In this document: in pieces, positions 10,107-23,124 of the stretch | How positions within the stretch are numbered: position 1 is the first letter of the stretch | Layout: every line of letters starts with the position of its first letter | Assembly (NCBI GenBank): GCA_029721435.1 | Contig: CM056576.1 | Span: 72,309,876 to 72,373,875, forward strand | Length of the DNA: 64,000 nucleotides | Direction: 5' to 3' | From: Gymnothorax reevesii | Lineage: Eukaryota > Chordata > Actinopteri > Anguilliformes > Muraenidae | Program-made: the position numbers and the translations under genes | The notes under the pieces: model-generated | Database searches by the model: none | Told to the model about the DNA's origin: nothing | What the model saw: only the letters and a program-made list of their open reading frames with translations

Positions 10107-11999
10107 GCATACACGGTGGTCCCCAGGACCGATTCTGAAAACCGTTGACATGGCGCAAAAAGGATAAAACGGCTCAGAATTAGGCTTCTTCTGCGATGCT
10201 GTATGCGCAGTTATTTTTGTTTTAATTTTTAATAAGTTAGTGCACAACAATGTTTCACTGCAATCTTGCCCCGGGTTTGAACAGCGCGAGTGATGTAGCA
10301 AACAAAGGTTGCGTTGGTGAGGCAATGCGACGTTTGCTGGCAAACTAACTTCAAGATAATTACACCAATTAGGAAACAATTCTCGACACGTAACCGAAAA
10401 CCTCAATTGTTGGTCAGCACTTTCAGTACGCAAACTAACAATACTCGGTCATCGGGTTGGCAGCGAACTCAAATGAGTGAATATGGACAAACCATTAATG
10501 TCAGACCAACGAAAGCGCAAATGACTGAAGTTCGCTCAATTTGACTAGCTATTAGACAACGTTAGCAAGTGGGGGCAACCTGTGTTTCAAGTTAGCAAGC
10601 TACCAATGTAGTCAGTTAATACAGTCGAGCCAACATACAAACGTAGCTAGCTAGCTACGTTGTACCAGTGTACACTGGTAAACGTAGACAAACTACGCCG
10701 GCAGGTACATTTTCACAGCTTGCCAAATGGCCAACTAGGAAACAATTACTCTCCTGGTTTTGCATCGTTGATTGCTAGCTAGCTTGCAATCTAAATTACA
10801 TCATATATATCATGATAACAACTTATCAGATGATTATCAATGTCGGCGTGGGAGCCGGCTAATAATCCTTGATATCGAAGCCAAATCGGGCTCAGCGAGC
10901 GAAAGTCTATTTTCGGGCTGTATCAATAAATTAGAGACAAACAAGCACCGAGTTAAATAACGTCAGCACTCCTGTCGGAAACTCCTTACCGTCTCCTGAA
11001 GATATCGTCTCAACTTCCACACCCATGAGTAACGTTATGCGAATGAACGGTAGCTCAACTACCTGACTAGCAAGCCGCGTCCTAGCCGATATGAGGCAGC
11101 AAGGCTATGTTATGTCTCAACTATCAGCAAAAAGTTACCTATCGTTATCTTGCCTAACTTAGCTAGTAGTCAGACGACAGTTTACTTGCTGGATTACGGG
11201 ATAATCAGTCAAAGATTCTCCTTCTACTTCTGACTGAGTTACCGCAGCCCAGGTTTAGAACACCCCGCAACTGACGAGTAAGCGTATTGTACCGCTAAGG
11301 GCGGGTTATTTACATAAACCCACCTCCCTGACAAGCTCTGACCACTGCTGCCGCGGGAATCCACTTATCCCTACCCCGCCACTACCTATCCAGATGGAAT
11401 TTTCAAACCTTATCGAAATAACTCAATCACTGCTTCAGAACAAAGTTTTTACCAGCAGCACACAACATTCTATCCAAAATTTTCATTTCGCCTAAAGCTG
11501 TAAGTGATTTGTTCAGAAATAACTGCGGAGAAGTCTCAAGGACATATCAGTATAACAGATTTGTTTACAAATCGGCTGGCATGAGTTATACCGCCAGGTG
11601 GTGTGATGGTAAGCGGCAGTTTGGGGTACCAACTGCTCAGCAACGCAGTGGACGCTGTTGACAGAACTTAACGCCCTTTTAATTTTAAAAGACTCCAACT
11701 ATAAGTCAGTATTATGCATACATTTAATTGAACGGTGCTTAGGTTAACTTAATTATAAGATTAAGTAATTTGCAGGAATTTAATAGAGCATTTTGAAAGA
11801 GACGACTTCATTCATACACATCGAGTACCTGCATGCTTCTGTAAATGAGCAGCATTTAGCAAGTTGGTGTGACACCGGATCTGAAAAAATAATTCAATTT
11901 AAATGTCGGTGACTTTTCTTACAGGTCGAAAGACGGCTCTGTGTGGTCATCGCTAATTTTGCAGGATGTCATTACTACGATCGATTGCCCTCTGATGCA
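10107..11999. other. No gene recognised; contains adjacent palindromes
   Basis: I see no supported exon. The tract holds CTAG-rich sequence and two adjoining palindromes (separate entry), and otherwise nothing I can assign. Confidence 0.45.
10641..10680. repeat. Two adjacent perfect palindromes
   Basis: ACGTAGCTAGCTAGCTACGT (20 bp, 10641-10660) and TACCAGTGTACACTGGTA (18 bp, 10663-10680) are each perfect palindromes, separated by two bases. ACGTAG recurs just downstream. Function unknown. Confidence 0.8.
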
Positions 12000-12009
12000 A
12001 AGGCCCATG

Positions 12010-12125
12010 GAACTGTATATAAAGATGGACAACTCAACCGCTCCTGACAAGTGAAGCCAAAACGTCTCCATCGCCATTCAGTGGATGGCCACAGTACAAT
12101 TTACAAGACCGCCCCCTTTATGTTA
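12010..12125. repeat. Fragment of a dispersed fish repeat
   Basis: ACTGTATATAAAGATGGAC followed by AGTGAAGCCAAAACGTCTCC matches one end of a common fish non-autonomous repeat. The end of the element at 16979-17569 has the same motif. The partner end was not found here. Confidence 0.45.
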
Positions 12126-14131
12126 GTGGACGGAACATAGGCCACACAAAAAAATCAAATGTCAAATATTTTTTATTGAAAATGGTCTCTGCCCTTTTAA
12201 TACCATGCTGATGTAAGTTCAAGTGTTAATTTTTCTGACAAGTTTGCAGTCATCTATTTACTTGATACCATAGAAAAGGGGCGTGGTTGGCAGCTGCTGT
12301 GCGTGACGGTGTTGTGATGGCCCTTGCCCACTGCAGACTTTTCTTTTCGAGAATAATATCTTAATATAGCTGGAGTAGGAATGTAGACAGAAGATTTGCG
12401 TTCAACTAAAATTTTTCAGAGGGCTAGCTAACTGCGATTGTGTGTTTCAAGCCCCACAGATTGATTTGAAAAAATGACAAAATGAGGTGTTCTTGTGCAT
12501 GCGCGCGGGAAGACTTTTGAATTGGGGGAGCTTCCAACCGAAAGCAGAAGAGTGACGTCATTTTTCTTTTTTTTTCTTTTTAGTGCTACATGAGGACATT
12601 ATGACAATGTTGGTCTTTGCAACAGCGGTCATGGCAACTAAGGTTGCAAACGAGTACTGGAATAAAAGAGTACTCGCCATATAAATCATAAGTGATTACA
12701 AAAAAATTATAATTTAAAATTGTTTTGTTGTCCTGGGGCCTGTATTTTTTTCAATTTTTTATCCAAATAATTTCCTTTGTTTTGTATGCATGTGTCATTT
12801 AAAAAGCTATCATGCTTGTTGCCTTATTTGGTTCAACCTCTTCAACCCCAACTCCTGGTTATGCTGCCATTAAGGGATTTGCCTGTCTCACACATGACGG
12901 CTCACAACGCCTCCCGGTTTGATATCGCCAGATTCATAATCAAACCATTTATAATTTGAATTAAGAAGACCAATACATAATTGTATAATGATTAAGAAAT
13001 TATTAGTAAGGAAATTACCAAGAAACCACCGACAGGCCACATTGAAAACGCGCACGTAATTATAGGAATGACAAGTGCCCCCCATCTCAGAAATAAAACC
13101 CTCCAAAATATAATGGCGAGGCCCCTTATAAAATTGTTCTGGAAAATAAAAAGCCTAAAAAAGTTGAGGTTAGATGCAGAATTATTTCCCCATGTCTGAA
13201 TTCCATCTCCTGTTTCAGCATTTTTTAGCCTACATTTAAAACAGAAACATCTTCCTGTCGCTCCCTAGAAAACATTTGCACAGAAAGATGTGACTTTGTA
13301 AGCCTAGCTGTTATGCGCCGATTTATGCACTACAGGAGGACGTCAGCCCCAAAAATAAACAAATAATCCTCGGACAAAATCCTCCATTTGAATAAAGTGA
13401 TTCATTGCATTACATTATTTAATTATTATTTCAATCGACAATCTTTAATGAATGTCGCTTGTCAGTTTCGCCAACATGCATCCAGGCTGCAGACTAATCC
13501 CATATAAGGCGAAAATAATCGTTATCTTTTGGATCATAATATGCATTCTTAAAATTCTCCCAAACCGGCGATTTTTTTTAAACATCTTTTTTCAGCGGGT
13601 ACGTGAAAGCCATTCTTAAGCTTTCACTAATAAGTGCATTCTCTCACACAAGCTGCCGCGGTACGTGTCGGGATGACTGTGCCCTCTTCATGGCCAAGGA
13701 ATTTTACGGATCTTAAATGTTATAAACATTTATAACTTAGTAAACAATTCTGTTTTGCAGAATGTTGATTCCTAGCTGAAAACTGCCAAAACATAGCACT
13801 GACTGGAGCTACTTAAAGAATCTTTAACACACGTAATGAATGAGTGCGGGTCTGACAACTCATGCTGAACAACAAAGCAAATGAATCATCACAGAGGTTG
13901 TGCAAATAAAGCAAAGAATTAGATCGGTTTCTTAAACACAATGCAACCATCACCATTGTCAAACAAACCTCATTGAAACGATCTGTCAAATCACACCGTG
14001 CCGAATTTGCTTTCAGGAAATACGATGTTCTGTTGAAAGGATCTGGAGTGCATGGCAGCGCTAAAGTGAGTGAACCGCTGCTGATCCTCTCTACCGGAGT
14101 AACAAACTAGCTAGTCCTGGGGGAAAATTCA
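12126..14131. other. No feature recognised
   Basis: Mostly AT-rich. It contains short frames only; I find no repeat ends, RNA genes or supported exons. Confidence 0.45.
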
Positions 14132-14133
14132 TA

Positions 14134-15762
14134 CACTTAACAAAAATATAAACGCAACACTTTTGTTTTTGCTCCCATTTGTCATGAGATGGACTCAAAG
14201 ATCTAAAATTCATTCCAGATACACAATATTACCATTTCTCTCAAACATTGTTCACAAATCTGTCTAAATGTGTGATAGTGAGCACTTTTGCTTTGCTGAG
14301 ACAATCCATCCCACCTCACAATGTGCCACATCAAGATGCTCATTAGACACCATGATTAGTGCACAGGTGTACCTTATACTGCCCACAATAAAAGGCCACT
14401 CTGAAATGTGCAGTTTTGTCTCACAGCAAAATGCCACAGATGGCGCAAGCATTGAGGGAGCGTGCAGTTGGCATGCTGACAGCAGGAATGTCAATCAGAT
14501 CTGTTGCTCGGGCATTGAATGTTCATTTCTCCACCATAAGCCGTCTCCAAAGGCTTTTCAGAGAATATGGCAGTACAGCCAACCGGCCTCACAACCGCAG
14601 ACCACGTGTAACCACACCAGCCCAGGACCTCCACATCCAGCAGGTTCACCTCAAGATCGTCTGAGACCAGCTACTCAGACAGCTGCTGAAACAATTGGTT
14701 TGCATAACCAAAGAATTTCTGCACAAACTGTCAGAAACCGTCTCAGGGAAGCTCAACTGCATGCTCGTCGTCCTCATCGGGGTCTTAACCAGACTCCAGA
14801 TCGTCGCCGTAACAGACTTGAGTGGGCAAATGCTCACATTTGATGGCGTCTGGCACGTTGGAGAGGTGTTCTCTTCACGGATGAATCTCGGTTTACATTG
14901 TTCAGGGCAGATGGCAGACAGCGTGTGTGGCGTCGTGTGGGTGAGCGCTTTGCTGATGTCAATGTTGTGGATCGAGTGGCCTATGGTGGTGGTGGGGTTA
15001 TGGTATGGGCAGGCATCTGTTATGGACGAAGAACACAGGTGCATTTTATTGATGGCATTTTGAATGCACAGAGATACTGTGATGAGATCCTGAGGCCCAT
15101 TGTTGTGCCATACATCCATGAACGTCACCTCATGTTTCAGCAAGATAATGCACGGCCCCATGTTGCAAGGATCTGTACACAATTCTTGGAAGCTGAAAAT
15201 GTCCCAGTTCTTGCATGGCCAGCATACTCACCGGACATGTCACCCATTGAGCATGTTTGGGATGTGCTTGACCGGCGTATACGACAGCGCGTACCAGTTC
15301 CCACTAATATCCAGCAACTTCGCACAGCCATTGAAGAGGAGTGGACCAACATTCCACAGGCCACAATTGAAAATCTGATAAACTCTATGCGAAAAAGATG
15401 TGTTGCACTGCAAGAGGCAAATGGTGGTCACACCAGATATAAACTGGTTCTGAGTCCCCAGACCCCCAATAAAGCAAAAACTGCACATTTCAGGGTGGCC
15501 TTTTGTTGTGGACAGTCTAAGGTACACCTGTGCACTAATCATGGTGTCTGATGAGCATCTTGATGTGGCACACCTGTGAGGTGGGATGGATTGTCTCAGC
15601 AAAGCAAAAGTGTTCACTATCACACATTTAGACAGATTTGTGAACAATGTTTGAGAGAAATGGTAATATTGTGTATCTGGAATGAATTTTAGATCTTTGA
15701 GTCCTATCTCATGACAAATGGGAGCGAAAACAAAAGTGTTGCGTTTATATTTTTGTTGAGTG
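14134..15762 (+). mobile_element. Tc1-like transposon with long TIRs, nearly full length
   Basis: The 1629-bp element is flanked by TA (14132-14133 and 15763-15764). Its TIRs are unusually long, about 280 bp each, starting CACTTAACAAAAATATAAAC on the left and its near-inverse ending GTTGAGTG on the right. One transposase gene lies between them on the + strand. An internally deleted relative is at 62509-62886. The integrity of both ends suggests fairly recent insertion compared with the other Tc1 copies. Confidence 0.88.
14431..15443 (+). pseudogene. Tc1-like transposase with one frameshift and one stop
   Basis: Translation starts at ATG 14431 (MPQMAQALRERAVGML). The first helix-turn-helix is about residues 5-50. 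An apparent one-base loss near 14651 shifts the frame, and TGA at 14841-14843 interrupts the new frame. The DDE domain that follows is otherwise open, with Asp in LFTDESRF, Asp in FQQDNARPH and Glu in SPIEHVWD. The last two are separated by 34 residues, the DD34E spacing of Tc1. The usual terminal stop after GGHTRY is lost (15441-15443 reads AAA), so the frame runs on into the right TIR to 15551. The catalytic residues are retained but the copy cannot make a full protein as it stands. Confidence 0.85.
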
Positions 15763-15764
15763 TA

Positions 15765-16978
15765 TATTCTTTTCTGCGCCATTTCCAGCAGCAATGATCT
15801 CTTGCGTAGCTGCTAGGCTATCTCCCATAGTGACACGTTTTTACCTTTGACCTTAAAACGTAGCCTGCATAAACACGCATTTTAAATACATTTAAGTCAT
15901 TTTTATGCATTGTCATTTTTACATTCTGATATGAATTTCATTGTGTGATACTTTTTAATTGCTCATGGCAAAATTAGATATGATAATAATGTTTTATTCT
16001 GCTCAGTAAGGGGCTGCTCAGCACCCTCCGTATCCCAGTAAGGGGTGCTGCAGCACCCTCAGCACCCCACTTCCCACACCCTTGTTCTTGAGTGAACTGT
16101 ACTAATCGACCTGACCAATCTAAAGGATCTTTGCGGTTTTATCTATTGAGACAAATTTCAATTTCTTTAGCAAACGTTGAACGGTCAGCAAACTTAATTT
16201 ATCTTGCAAAGGCCTGATTTGATCTCAAACTTCAGAATTTCTGTTCACAAATATGCTTGTGCAGTTTATCTGGCAATGTGTGGAGGAGTGGCTAGAGATC
16301 ACCTTCCTGGACATTTATCACTCCCATATAGGTCATGGTAGGGATGGCAAATTTGAAGCTATGAACGTTTCAAAACATTCCAACCATTCTTTCAAAATAT
16401 TTTGAAACATTTCAGAACTTGCTCGCTCAACACTGGCATCCACTGGCAGAAGTTGTCATTGCTGCTTTTAATCATTGTTGGTGTTGATGTGTTGAAGCCC
16501 CCCCTTCTCACAAATCAAAAAATTTTAGTTATTGCGACACAGGCACAATCAGTTACTTATTTATTTTTGTGCAATATTACTATTTCTTATTGTATGGCGC
16601 AGTTTATTTTTTCTGCCATTGAATGTTCTCATTCATTCATTGATTCATTCATTCATTGAGAACGATTGTCAAGTCAGCCTTTGATATATAAATGGACTTG
16701 ACCATTACAATTTCTCTGATTCTGCCTTTGTAGTATTGCACCTCATTGTGTTGTACACATCAATAAAATGTGGTATAAAGATTTAGACTCAGAAACATTT
16801 TGCTTCAAGGAATAATTCAGGATTTATTCAGGATTTATTCAGGAATAATATGGCAATGGTGACATACCGGTGGCTATGCAGACCTATATCCGTAAATTAT
16901 GATCTAGATCTTTAGTCAGAAATAAAAGGTATCTATTACTGAAGAACAGTCCGATATATCTGAAGATATCTCATTCCG
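15765..16978. other. No gene; short palindrome and CATT repeats
   Basis: At 16002-16085 two near-direct copies of CAGTAAGGGG-x-GCAGCACCCTC surround the palindrome GGGTGCTGCAGCACCC (16043-16058). A CATT-type microsatellite lies at about 16630-16660. Nothing else is recognisable. Confidence 0.5.
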
Positions 16979-17569
16979 CCATAGACTTTATAAAAAACAA
17001 GATGGATGAAGCAACCATGATGTCACACATTGGTTTCAGCATACCATTTAGGAAGCCTCACTTGGAAGTTTGGACAGGGCCATTTTGTCATTTTGAAACC
17101 GTATGTGATTCCTATTGGATGAGAGCATGAATTGAAGAGCCAGGGAGGAACAAGGGGTGAATCTATGGGTGGATCTGACTGTATTTGTCGAGGACCAGAG
17201 GATAGCTATGCCCCCAAAGCACATCTGGCTTTATCCTTTATTATATTATGTATAGGACCATAATTTACAAAAATGAACATCATGATATATAGAAGGAGAT
17301 TTTAAACTTGCAACAGATATCATAATATCATAAAATAATGTATGAAAATAATGTATGTATCCAACATGGAAAATCATTATTAAAAAAATAAATCAGGTGG
17401 GAAAGGAGGGTTATTTTCTCATTGAGTTGTATGGCATTGACCTTTTTTTCTGCAAACACCTACTTCGCCATCTGCTGGCCATTAAATAGAATGCAATTTT
17501 AATAGATTTCTGCATTGGCTTCACTTTTCAACTCTGGGTGCTATGCCCATCTTTTTATACAGTCAATGG
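16979..17569. mobile_element. Non-autonomous TIR element (591 bp)
   Basis: The left end CCATAGACTTTATAAAAAAC and the reversed right end CCATTGACTGTATAAAAAGA form a TIR. There is no coding capacity and no clear target duplication, so the superfamily is open. A lone related end occurs at about 12010. Confidence 0.55.
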
Positions 17570-18480
17570 TATACAGACTTTGTACCACGCATTGCTGAGC
17601 ACATGAAGCAAGGTAACTTCTTCTATCATAAATAATGTATTAAGGACAGTTTACAGAAGAATGGAGGATGTGGACACAGGTTCATCAAACCACCAATCGC
17701 AAAGCAAGCACACTGCATGGACAGTAAAAAAATGCTTATAAAGTGATGTCTTGCAATCATGACATACTAATGACCTGATTATTACAGTTTTCCATGCAAT
17801 TTTTCAACATTTTATGCCTAGTGGATGTGCTAACAGTGATCGGATCCTTTTCATATGCAGATGACACCCATGCAGGGCATGCACCCATTAATAAGTGCAT
17901 TTTAGTTGATGAAATAGTACAAAAAATGATAGTGCATTTCAGTGTCATTTCTGAGCCATATTTACACCATACTGCTTAAGAAAAATTTCCATCAATTAAA
18001 TCAACAAATATTTCCATCAAATATCACATACGTTACCCTTTGTTGAATTCGCATCACATACACAACTGATACATTTCCACAGCTTGCTATCCAATAACGT
18101 CTAGGAGCTGTGTCTTTTTTTACATTCTTCCTTGGTGCTGTAAAGCGTACATCCTTTTCTTCTGCATGCTACCACCCTTTCATTAACTTAGAAAATATTT
18201 TTACCCTTGACAACAAAGTTGGACATTTTGGGGTAACTTTCATTTGACTGGAAGCTTTGCAATTCTCATAAAACCTGGAGATCTTTGCTTCATTTATATC
18301 TGCTGAATGGTCCATTCATGAAAAAATGAGCAAGAATTTCAAGATTAAGCCCTACTGAAACAAAAGAGATGTTTTTTTGGAACTTATGGAACCAATGGGA
18401 TATTGGAGGAAAATCATGTAATTTAACCATCATTTAGTAAGTTTCAATGCTTGAAAAATCAGTTTCTAAATTTCAAGGCC
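17570..18480. other. No feature recognised
   Basis: AT-rich sequence with no supported exon or repeat boundary. Confidence 0.45.
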
Positions 18481-19527
18481 CATGTCATACTTAGGGCCAA
18501 TTTTGCTTGAACAGACCTTTAAGCATAGTAATGAGATGGCTGATTTGGTGAAAATGTTCTACAATTATAGGAGCTATAAATATGAAGACAGAGTGCCGAT
18601 TTTTGTTGATGGATCAAACAATCCACAATCAGATGCAACAGGGTTTGCACTTGTTGTGACTAGTTACCGGATTGAATTTAATAGAAGAACATCTGACCAT
18701 TTAAGTGTTTTTGCTCTTGAATTGTTTGTCACGTGGCTAGCATTGGAATGGATTGAGCAGGTTAATTGCAAAAAAAAAAAGTATTAATATGCAGTGGTTC
18801 TTTGTCGGCACTTGCGAGTTTTAACATAGGTACAGCCGAAAGTTATCAAGACCTGCAATATGAAATATTGTTCATTTACTCAAGAATGATGAGGCAAGAT
18901 GGTAACATCACATTCATATGGGCGCCAGCGCATACAGGTGTCTTGAGAAATGCAGGAGCCATTAAACTGGCAAAAGAATCTGTCAGAAAGGAAACATTTG
19001 AAATTAATATTAAATTATCAAAATTGGAGAGGAAATGCATAGTGTCAAACTGACAATCAACAATGGCAACAGTATCGGGATGGTGAGGGGAAAGGGAGAC
19101 GTATACACAATTCAAAGTTTAGTGGGTATGATAAGAAGTACAGGGGCAAAGAGAAGGCAACATGTAGTCATAAGCAAGCTAAGAATCGGGCACTGCAACT
19201 TAAATAGTTCACTTTTCATTATCGGAAAACATCCAACAGGGGTTGGCAATGAATGTAATGAAGCTGAGACAATGGAACATATTCTTATATATGATGAAGC
19301 TTTTACAGAAAATAGGGCAGGTAGAGGACAGCGTCAGAAGTTTTCTAGAGACTGGAGACGGTGCTCATGGAAGGAAGTCGTTGGTGGGTTTTTTAAAGAA
19401 AGACTAGACTGGAAAGATGAGTTTAAAAAAATGATCAATAAGGGTTCATATGATGTGGCATTAATGCAACAATTTGGATGCCAACTGCTGAAAACCTCAA
19501 AGAAGAAGAAGAAGAAGAAGAAGAAGT
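18481..19527 (+). pseudogene. I/Nimb-like LINE 3' part: RNase H remnant and 3' tail
   Basis: The frames 18482-18787 and 18766-19053 together read as an RNase H domain of an I-group LINE: Asp in IFVDGSNN, Glu in FALELFVTW, and then WAPAHTGV. The third acidic site reads ICSGSLSAL where relatives have Asp, so catalysis is lost. An A-tract near 18770 breaks the frame. A downstream segment has IGKHPTGVGNECNEAETMEH, a Cys/His region typical of these LINE C-termini. The 3' signature (about 19450-19495) ends in (GAA)n at 19500-19527. Strongly 5'-truncated. Confidence 0.7.
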
Positions 19528-20815
19528 ACTGACTTTTTATGCATGTTTTGTATTTAGATTTTGGATTACCAAGGAATGCAATGTGGAATTGATTATGGTG
19601 TGGAGGAGGGAGGAAATGCATAGAGGAGAAGGGAATTGAAAGTGTGGAACAAAAAGTAAAATGTGGTTGGAATTAAAGTGCATGCAAAAGGATTCAAAGC
19701 CAACCATGTTTTTTTCAGATGCACATGGAGTAGGGAAATATTTTTAAATGGAGATGGGGGAGGTAAGGGGAGTGAGGATAAAGAGAATGATTCTCGTCAT
19801 TGTGGAATGTTGTTTAAGGAAACTGACAAGGCTTTAAGATTAAATGATACAATGGGACAAAAGTTGTTTGTGTCATAATGAGGGACAAAATCCACATGAA
19901 GGAGGTTATTAGTGAAATGCAATTATCAGTAAGTAAGCAAAGTTTTTTGGAAGTGGATGGTATTTGTGGGGCAAGGCAGCTTAAAAGCTGTCAAACTGGG
20001 GAAGAGTGTGAGAGCACTTCAATTTTATCAGAATTTGATAGAGAGATGCCACAAGGGCTGTTTTTTGGATTATGCCTGCCAGAGTTAGAGCATATGAAAG
20101 GGTTCCATTGCAGTGTTTTTCTGTCAGGATTATGGGCATGTGGTGGCAGTTTGTTGGAAATTGGTGCAAAGCTGTAGAGGGTGTGGGGAAGATGAGTGTT
20201 ATGAAGAGGAACGTAAACTCAATAAAGAACTAGGTATATGTTTTCACAGTGCACTAAATCATGAATTGAGGGCAGCTCAGTGTGAGAGAAGGAAAATGGA
20301 GGTGGAACAAACATGGGCACAGGGGAAAATATCTTTTGCAGGAGCAACCAAAATGATGAGGGCAAAAACTGGAATGGCGAAAACAAGACTTGATAAAGCA
20401 GGACGAATAGGAAAAGAACTGGGGATATGTGATAAAGAGGTACTTTTATTGGGCAGAAGGAGACTCTTAGCATGTATTGCTGTGGTCATTTACTGCACAA
20501 GTGATATAGAGACAAAGTCAGAGGGATGGTGGTGGATGCTGCAGGAGAAATATTAAACATTTCAGATGTGAGCAGAGATGAAATCCAGAGAATCTGGGCA
20601 GGAGGGTTTGGAGGGAGGTAGACGTTTGAGAAATAGGGGAGAGTTTATTTTGAAATATAGAACTGTGAATTAGGGCGCAGGTTTTTTTTTTTTCCTTTCC
20701 CCCCCAAAACCATAGAGGTATTTAATTATTTAATAGCACACTTAGTGGGTGGTGGTAATACACCGAAAACGATACCACAGTTTAGAAAAACCAAAGAAGA
20801 ATAAAAAGGAAAAGA
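19528..20815 (+). pseudogene. I/Nimb-like LINE ORF1 remnant and 3' tail
   Basis: Starting directly after the previous (GAA)n tail, frames around 19663-20556 look like a LINE ORF1 (nucleic-acid chaperone) with a decayed CCHC knuckle, FFCQDYGHVVAVC. Several frame changes and stops interrupt it. A 3' signature (GGTGGTAATACACC, 20748-20761) followed by AAAGAAGAATAAAAAGG closes the unit. RT and RNase H are missing, so the copy has an internal deletion or is composite. Confidence 0.55.
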
Positions 20816-21640
20816 AAGGAAGAAGGATTGAAATCTGAGATCGGAGAGATTTCTTACCGGGAGTTTTAAAAAATGGAGTGTGACGTGGCAGAAAGAAAAA
20901 AAAGAGGAAAAAGGGTGGTGGAAATGAAAGTGGGGAAGAAGAATATGTTGTGGGAATGAAGGCTGCAGTCATAGGTTGTCATGCAAGTTGTCTTTATAGC
21001 GATATGCCTGAAGTAGGAAGATTTATAAAATGTGAAGTTTGAGATGTAAAGGCAGTGAGAGCAACACCAGGTGGAACGGTTAAGTGGATTGTAGAAATAA
21101 GGGGCAATTTGATTAATGATTGAAAATCACAAAGTTTGATTTAACGAGTGTAGTTTGCTTCCTATTGAGAAGAAACACAAATATTACAGGGTTATAAGTG
21201 GCGTGCCGCTGTCTGTTGAGGCCGGTGACTTTTTGAATGTAGAGGGAGTTTGCGAGGCAAGAAGGCTAAAAACTGGAGGGGAAGGAACGGAGAAGGAAAG
21301 CTCATCCATTCTACTGGAATTTAAGTCTGAGCTACCGGAGAGAGTTTTTTTAGATTATTTAAGTTATCGAGTGAGAGAATGCATTAGGGCACCACTTAGA
21401 TGCTTCTGGTGTCTGGAATATGGGCATGTGGCAGCAGTCTGCAGGCGGAAGATGAGAAGTAGAAGGTGAGGGAAAGAGGGATGTATGGAGGATGACTGTA
21501 CTAAGGAGCAGACAGTGTGTTTTCATTGCGGGTGAAGCCATGAGGCTGGAGCTTTGGAATGTAGAAGAAGGAAAAAGGAACAGGAGGCAGAAAGAATAAG
21601 AATACAAGGGAAAATGCCTTTCTTAAGTTACTCACTTTAT
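20816..21640 (+). pseudogene. Second LINE ORF1 remnant with CCHC knuckle
   Basis: The frame 21155-21469 (about 104 codons) ends with CFWCLEYGHVAAVC, an exact C-x2-C-x4-H-x4-C zinc knuckle. It resembles the preceding remnant: both have E-V-x-G-[IV]-C-x-A-R-x-L-K and a PERVF/PQGLF segment. It is truncated, with stops upstream. No RT follows; the next 600 bp are AT-rich and unassigned. Confidence 0.6.
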
Positions 21641-22237
21641 CAAAGTCATTTATCCTAACTAGAGTGTGATCCATTATGGTTTTGTGAAAATTAATGAAAT
21701 TTGTGTATTATTTTCTAAATCATCGCTCATTGTGAGACCTATGCTGTCGGTCTTTTAACACATTTTCCATTTATTGAGACAAACCTTGCTGTAAAATTAT
21801 AAAAATATTTTTGACTCTTGCTGATGCCATTTTTTATGTATTCCATTAACATTTTCAGGTTTTATCATTAATAAAGCTATGTTTTTTTTTACAATTTGGA
21901 ATGTCACACCAAATGATATAGTGTCACACCATATGATCATGTCGCCATGTATCAGTGCAAACCATGTATTATCCTACTTATTGGTGAGTACTGATCACTC
22001 ATATGGCAGGAAATATTTAGCCACTCTTAGATGCTGGGAGGCAATATTCAAATTGTACTGATTTATTTGATATTTAACAATAAAACAAACATTTTCATAT
22101 GAGCCATATGAACATATGTTTGTATAGCAAATTTCATTTCAATTCAAAACTGGTCTGCAATATTATAAGTGAAACAACAGTATAAGTAAAACAAACACAT
22201 TTTTATATCTTATAAACAGTGAACATACAGGGTAGCT

Positions 22238-22973
22238 GAGGTGAAATTCTTGGGCCGGCGCAAGATGGACGAAAGCGAAAAAATTTGCCTAGAATATTTT
22301 CATTAATAAAGAACGAAAGTCGGAGGTTCAAAGACGATCAGATGCTGTCGTGGTTCTGACCATAAACGATGCCAACTAGCGATCTGGCGGCGGTATTCCC
22401 ATGACCCGCTGAGCAGTGTCCGGGAAACCAAAGTCTTTGGTTCCGGGGGAGTATGGTTGCAAAGCTAAAACTTAAAGGAATTGACGTAAGGGCACCACCA
22501 GGAGTGAAGCCTGCGGCTTAATTTGACTCAACACAGGAAATCTCACCCGGCCCAGACACGGATAGGACTGATGGATTTCTCGATTCTGTGGGTGGTGGTG
22601 CATGGCCTTTCTTAGTTGGTGGAGCGATTTGTCTGGTAAATTCCGATAACAAACGAGACTCCGACATGCTAACTAGTTACGCGGCCCCAAGTGGCTGGTG
22701 TCCAACTTCTTAGAGGGACAAGTGGCGTACAGCCACACGAGATTGAACAATAACAGGTCTGTAATGCCTTTAGATGTCCAGGGCTGCACGCGCGCCACAC
22801 TGAGTGGATCAGCGTGTGTTTACCCTTCGCCGACCCCCGCTGAACCGCACTCGTGGTAGGGATCGGGGATTGCAATTATTTCCCGTGAACAAGGAATTCT
22901 CAGTAAGCCCAGGTCATAAGCTTGCGTTGATCAAGTCCCCGCCCTTTGTACACACCACCCGTCACTACTACCA

Positions 22974-23004
<31 letters not shown>

Positions 23005-23124
23005 CCCCGCCTGGGTTGGTCACGGCCCTGGCGGAGTGCCCGAGAAGACGATCAAACTTGACTATTTAGAGGACCTAAAAGTCGTAACAAGGTTTCCGTA
23101 AGTAAACCTGCGGAAGGATCATTA
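22238..23124 (+). rRNA. 18S rRNA 3' half, degenerate pseudogene copy
   Basis: The sequence follows the 3' half of eukaryotic 18S rRNA from GAGGTGAAATTCTTGG to the conserved 3' end GGAAGGATCATTA. It includes AAACTTAAAGGAATTGACG, GATTTGTCTGG and GTCGTAACAAGGTTTCCGTA. It is not a working gene. Relative to the conserved rRNA, short deletions occur near 22575 and 22832, and conserved positions are changed (CACCCGTCACTACTACC for the decoding-site stretch, GTAAGTAAACC near the 3' end). The 5' half is absent. It lies inside a LINE-rich region rather than an rDNA array, so it is a dispersed rDNA fragment. Confidence 0.9.

Noticed and set aside
22804..23061. Reading frames in the 18S remnant
   Set aside because: The sequence is ribosomal RNA-derived.
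22238..23124. A functional 18S gene
   Set aside because: The 5' half is missing, there are short deletions, and conserved decoding-site bases are altered.
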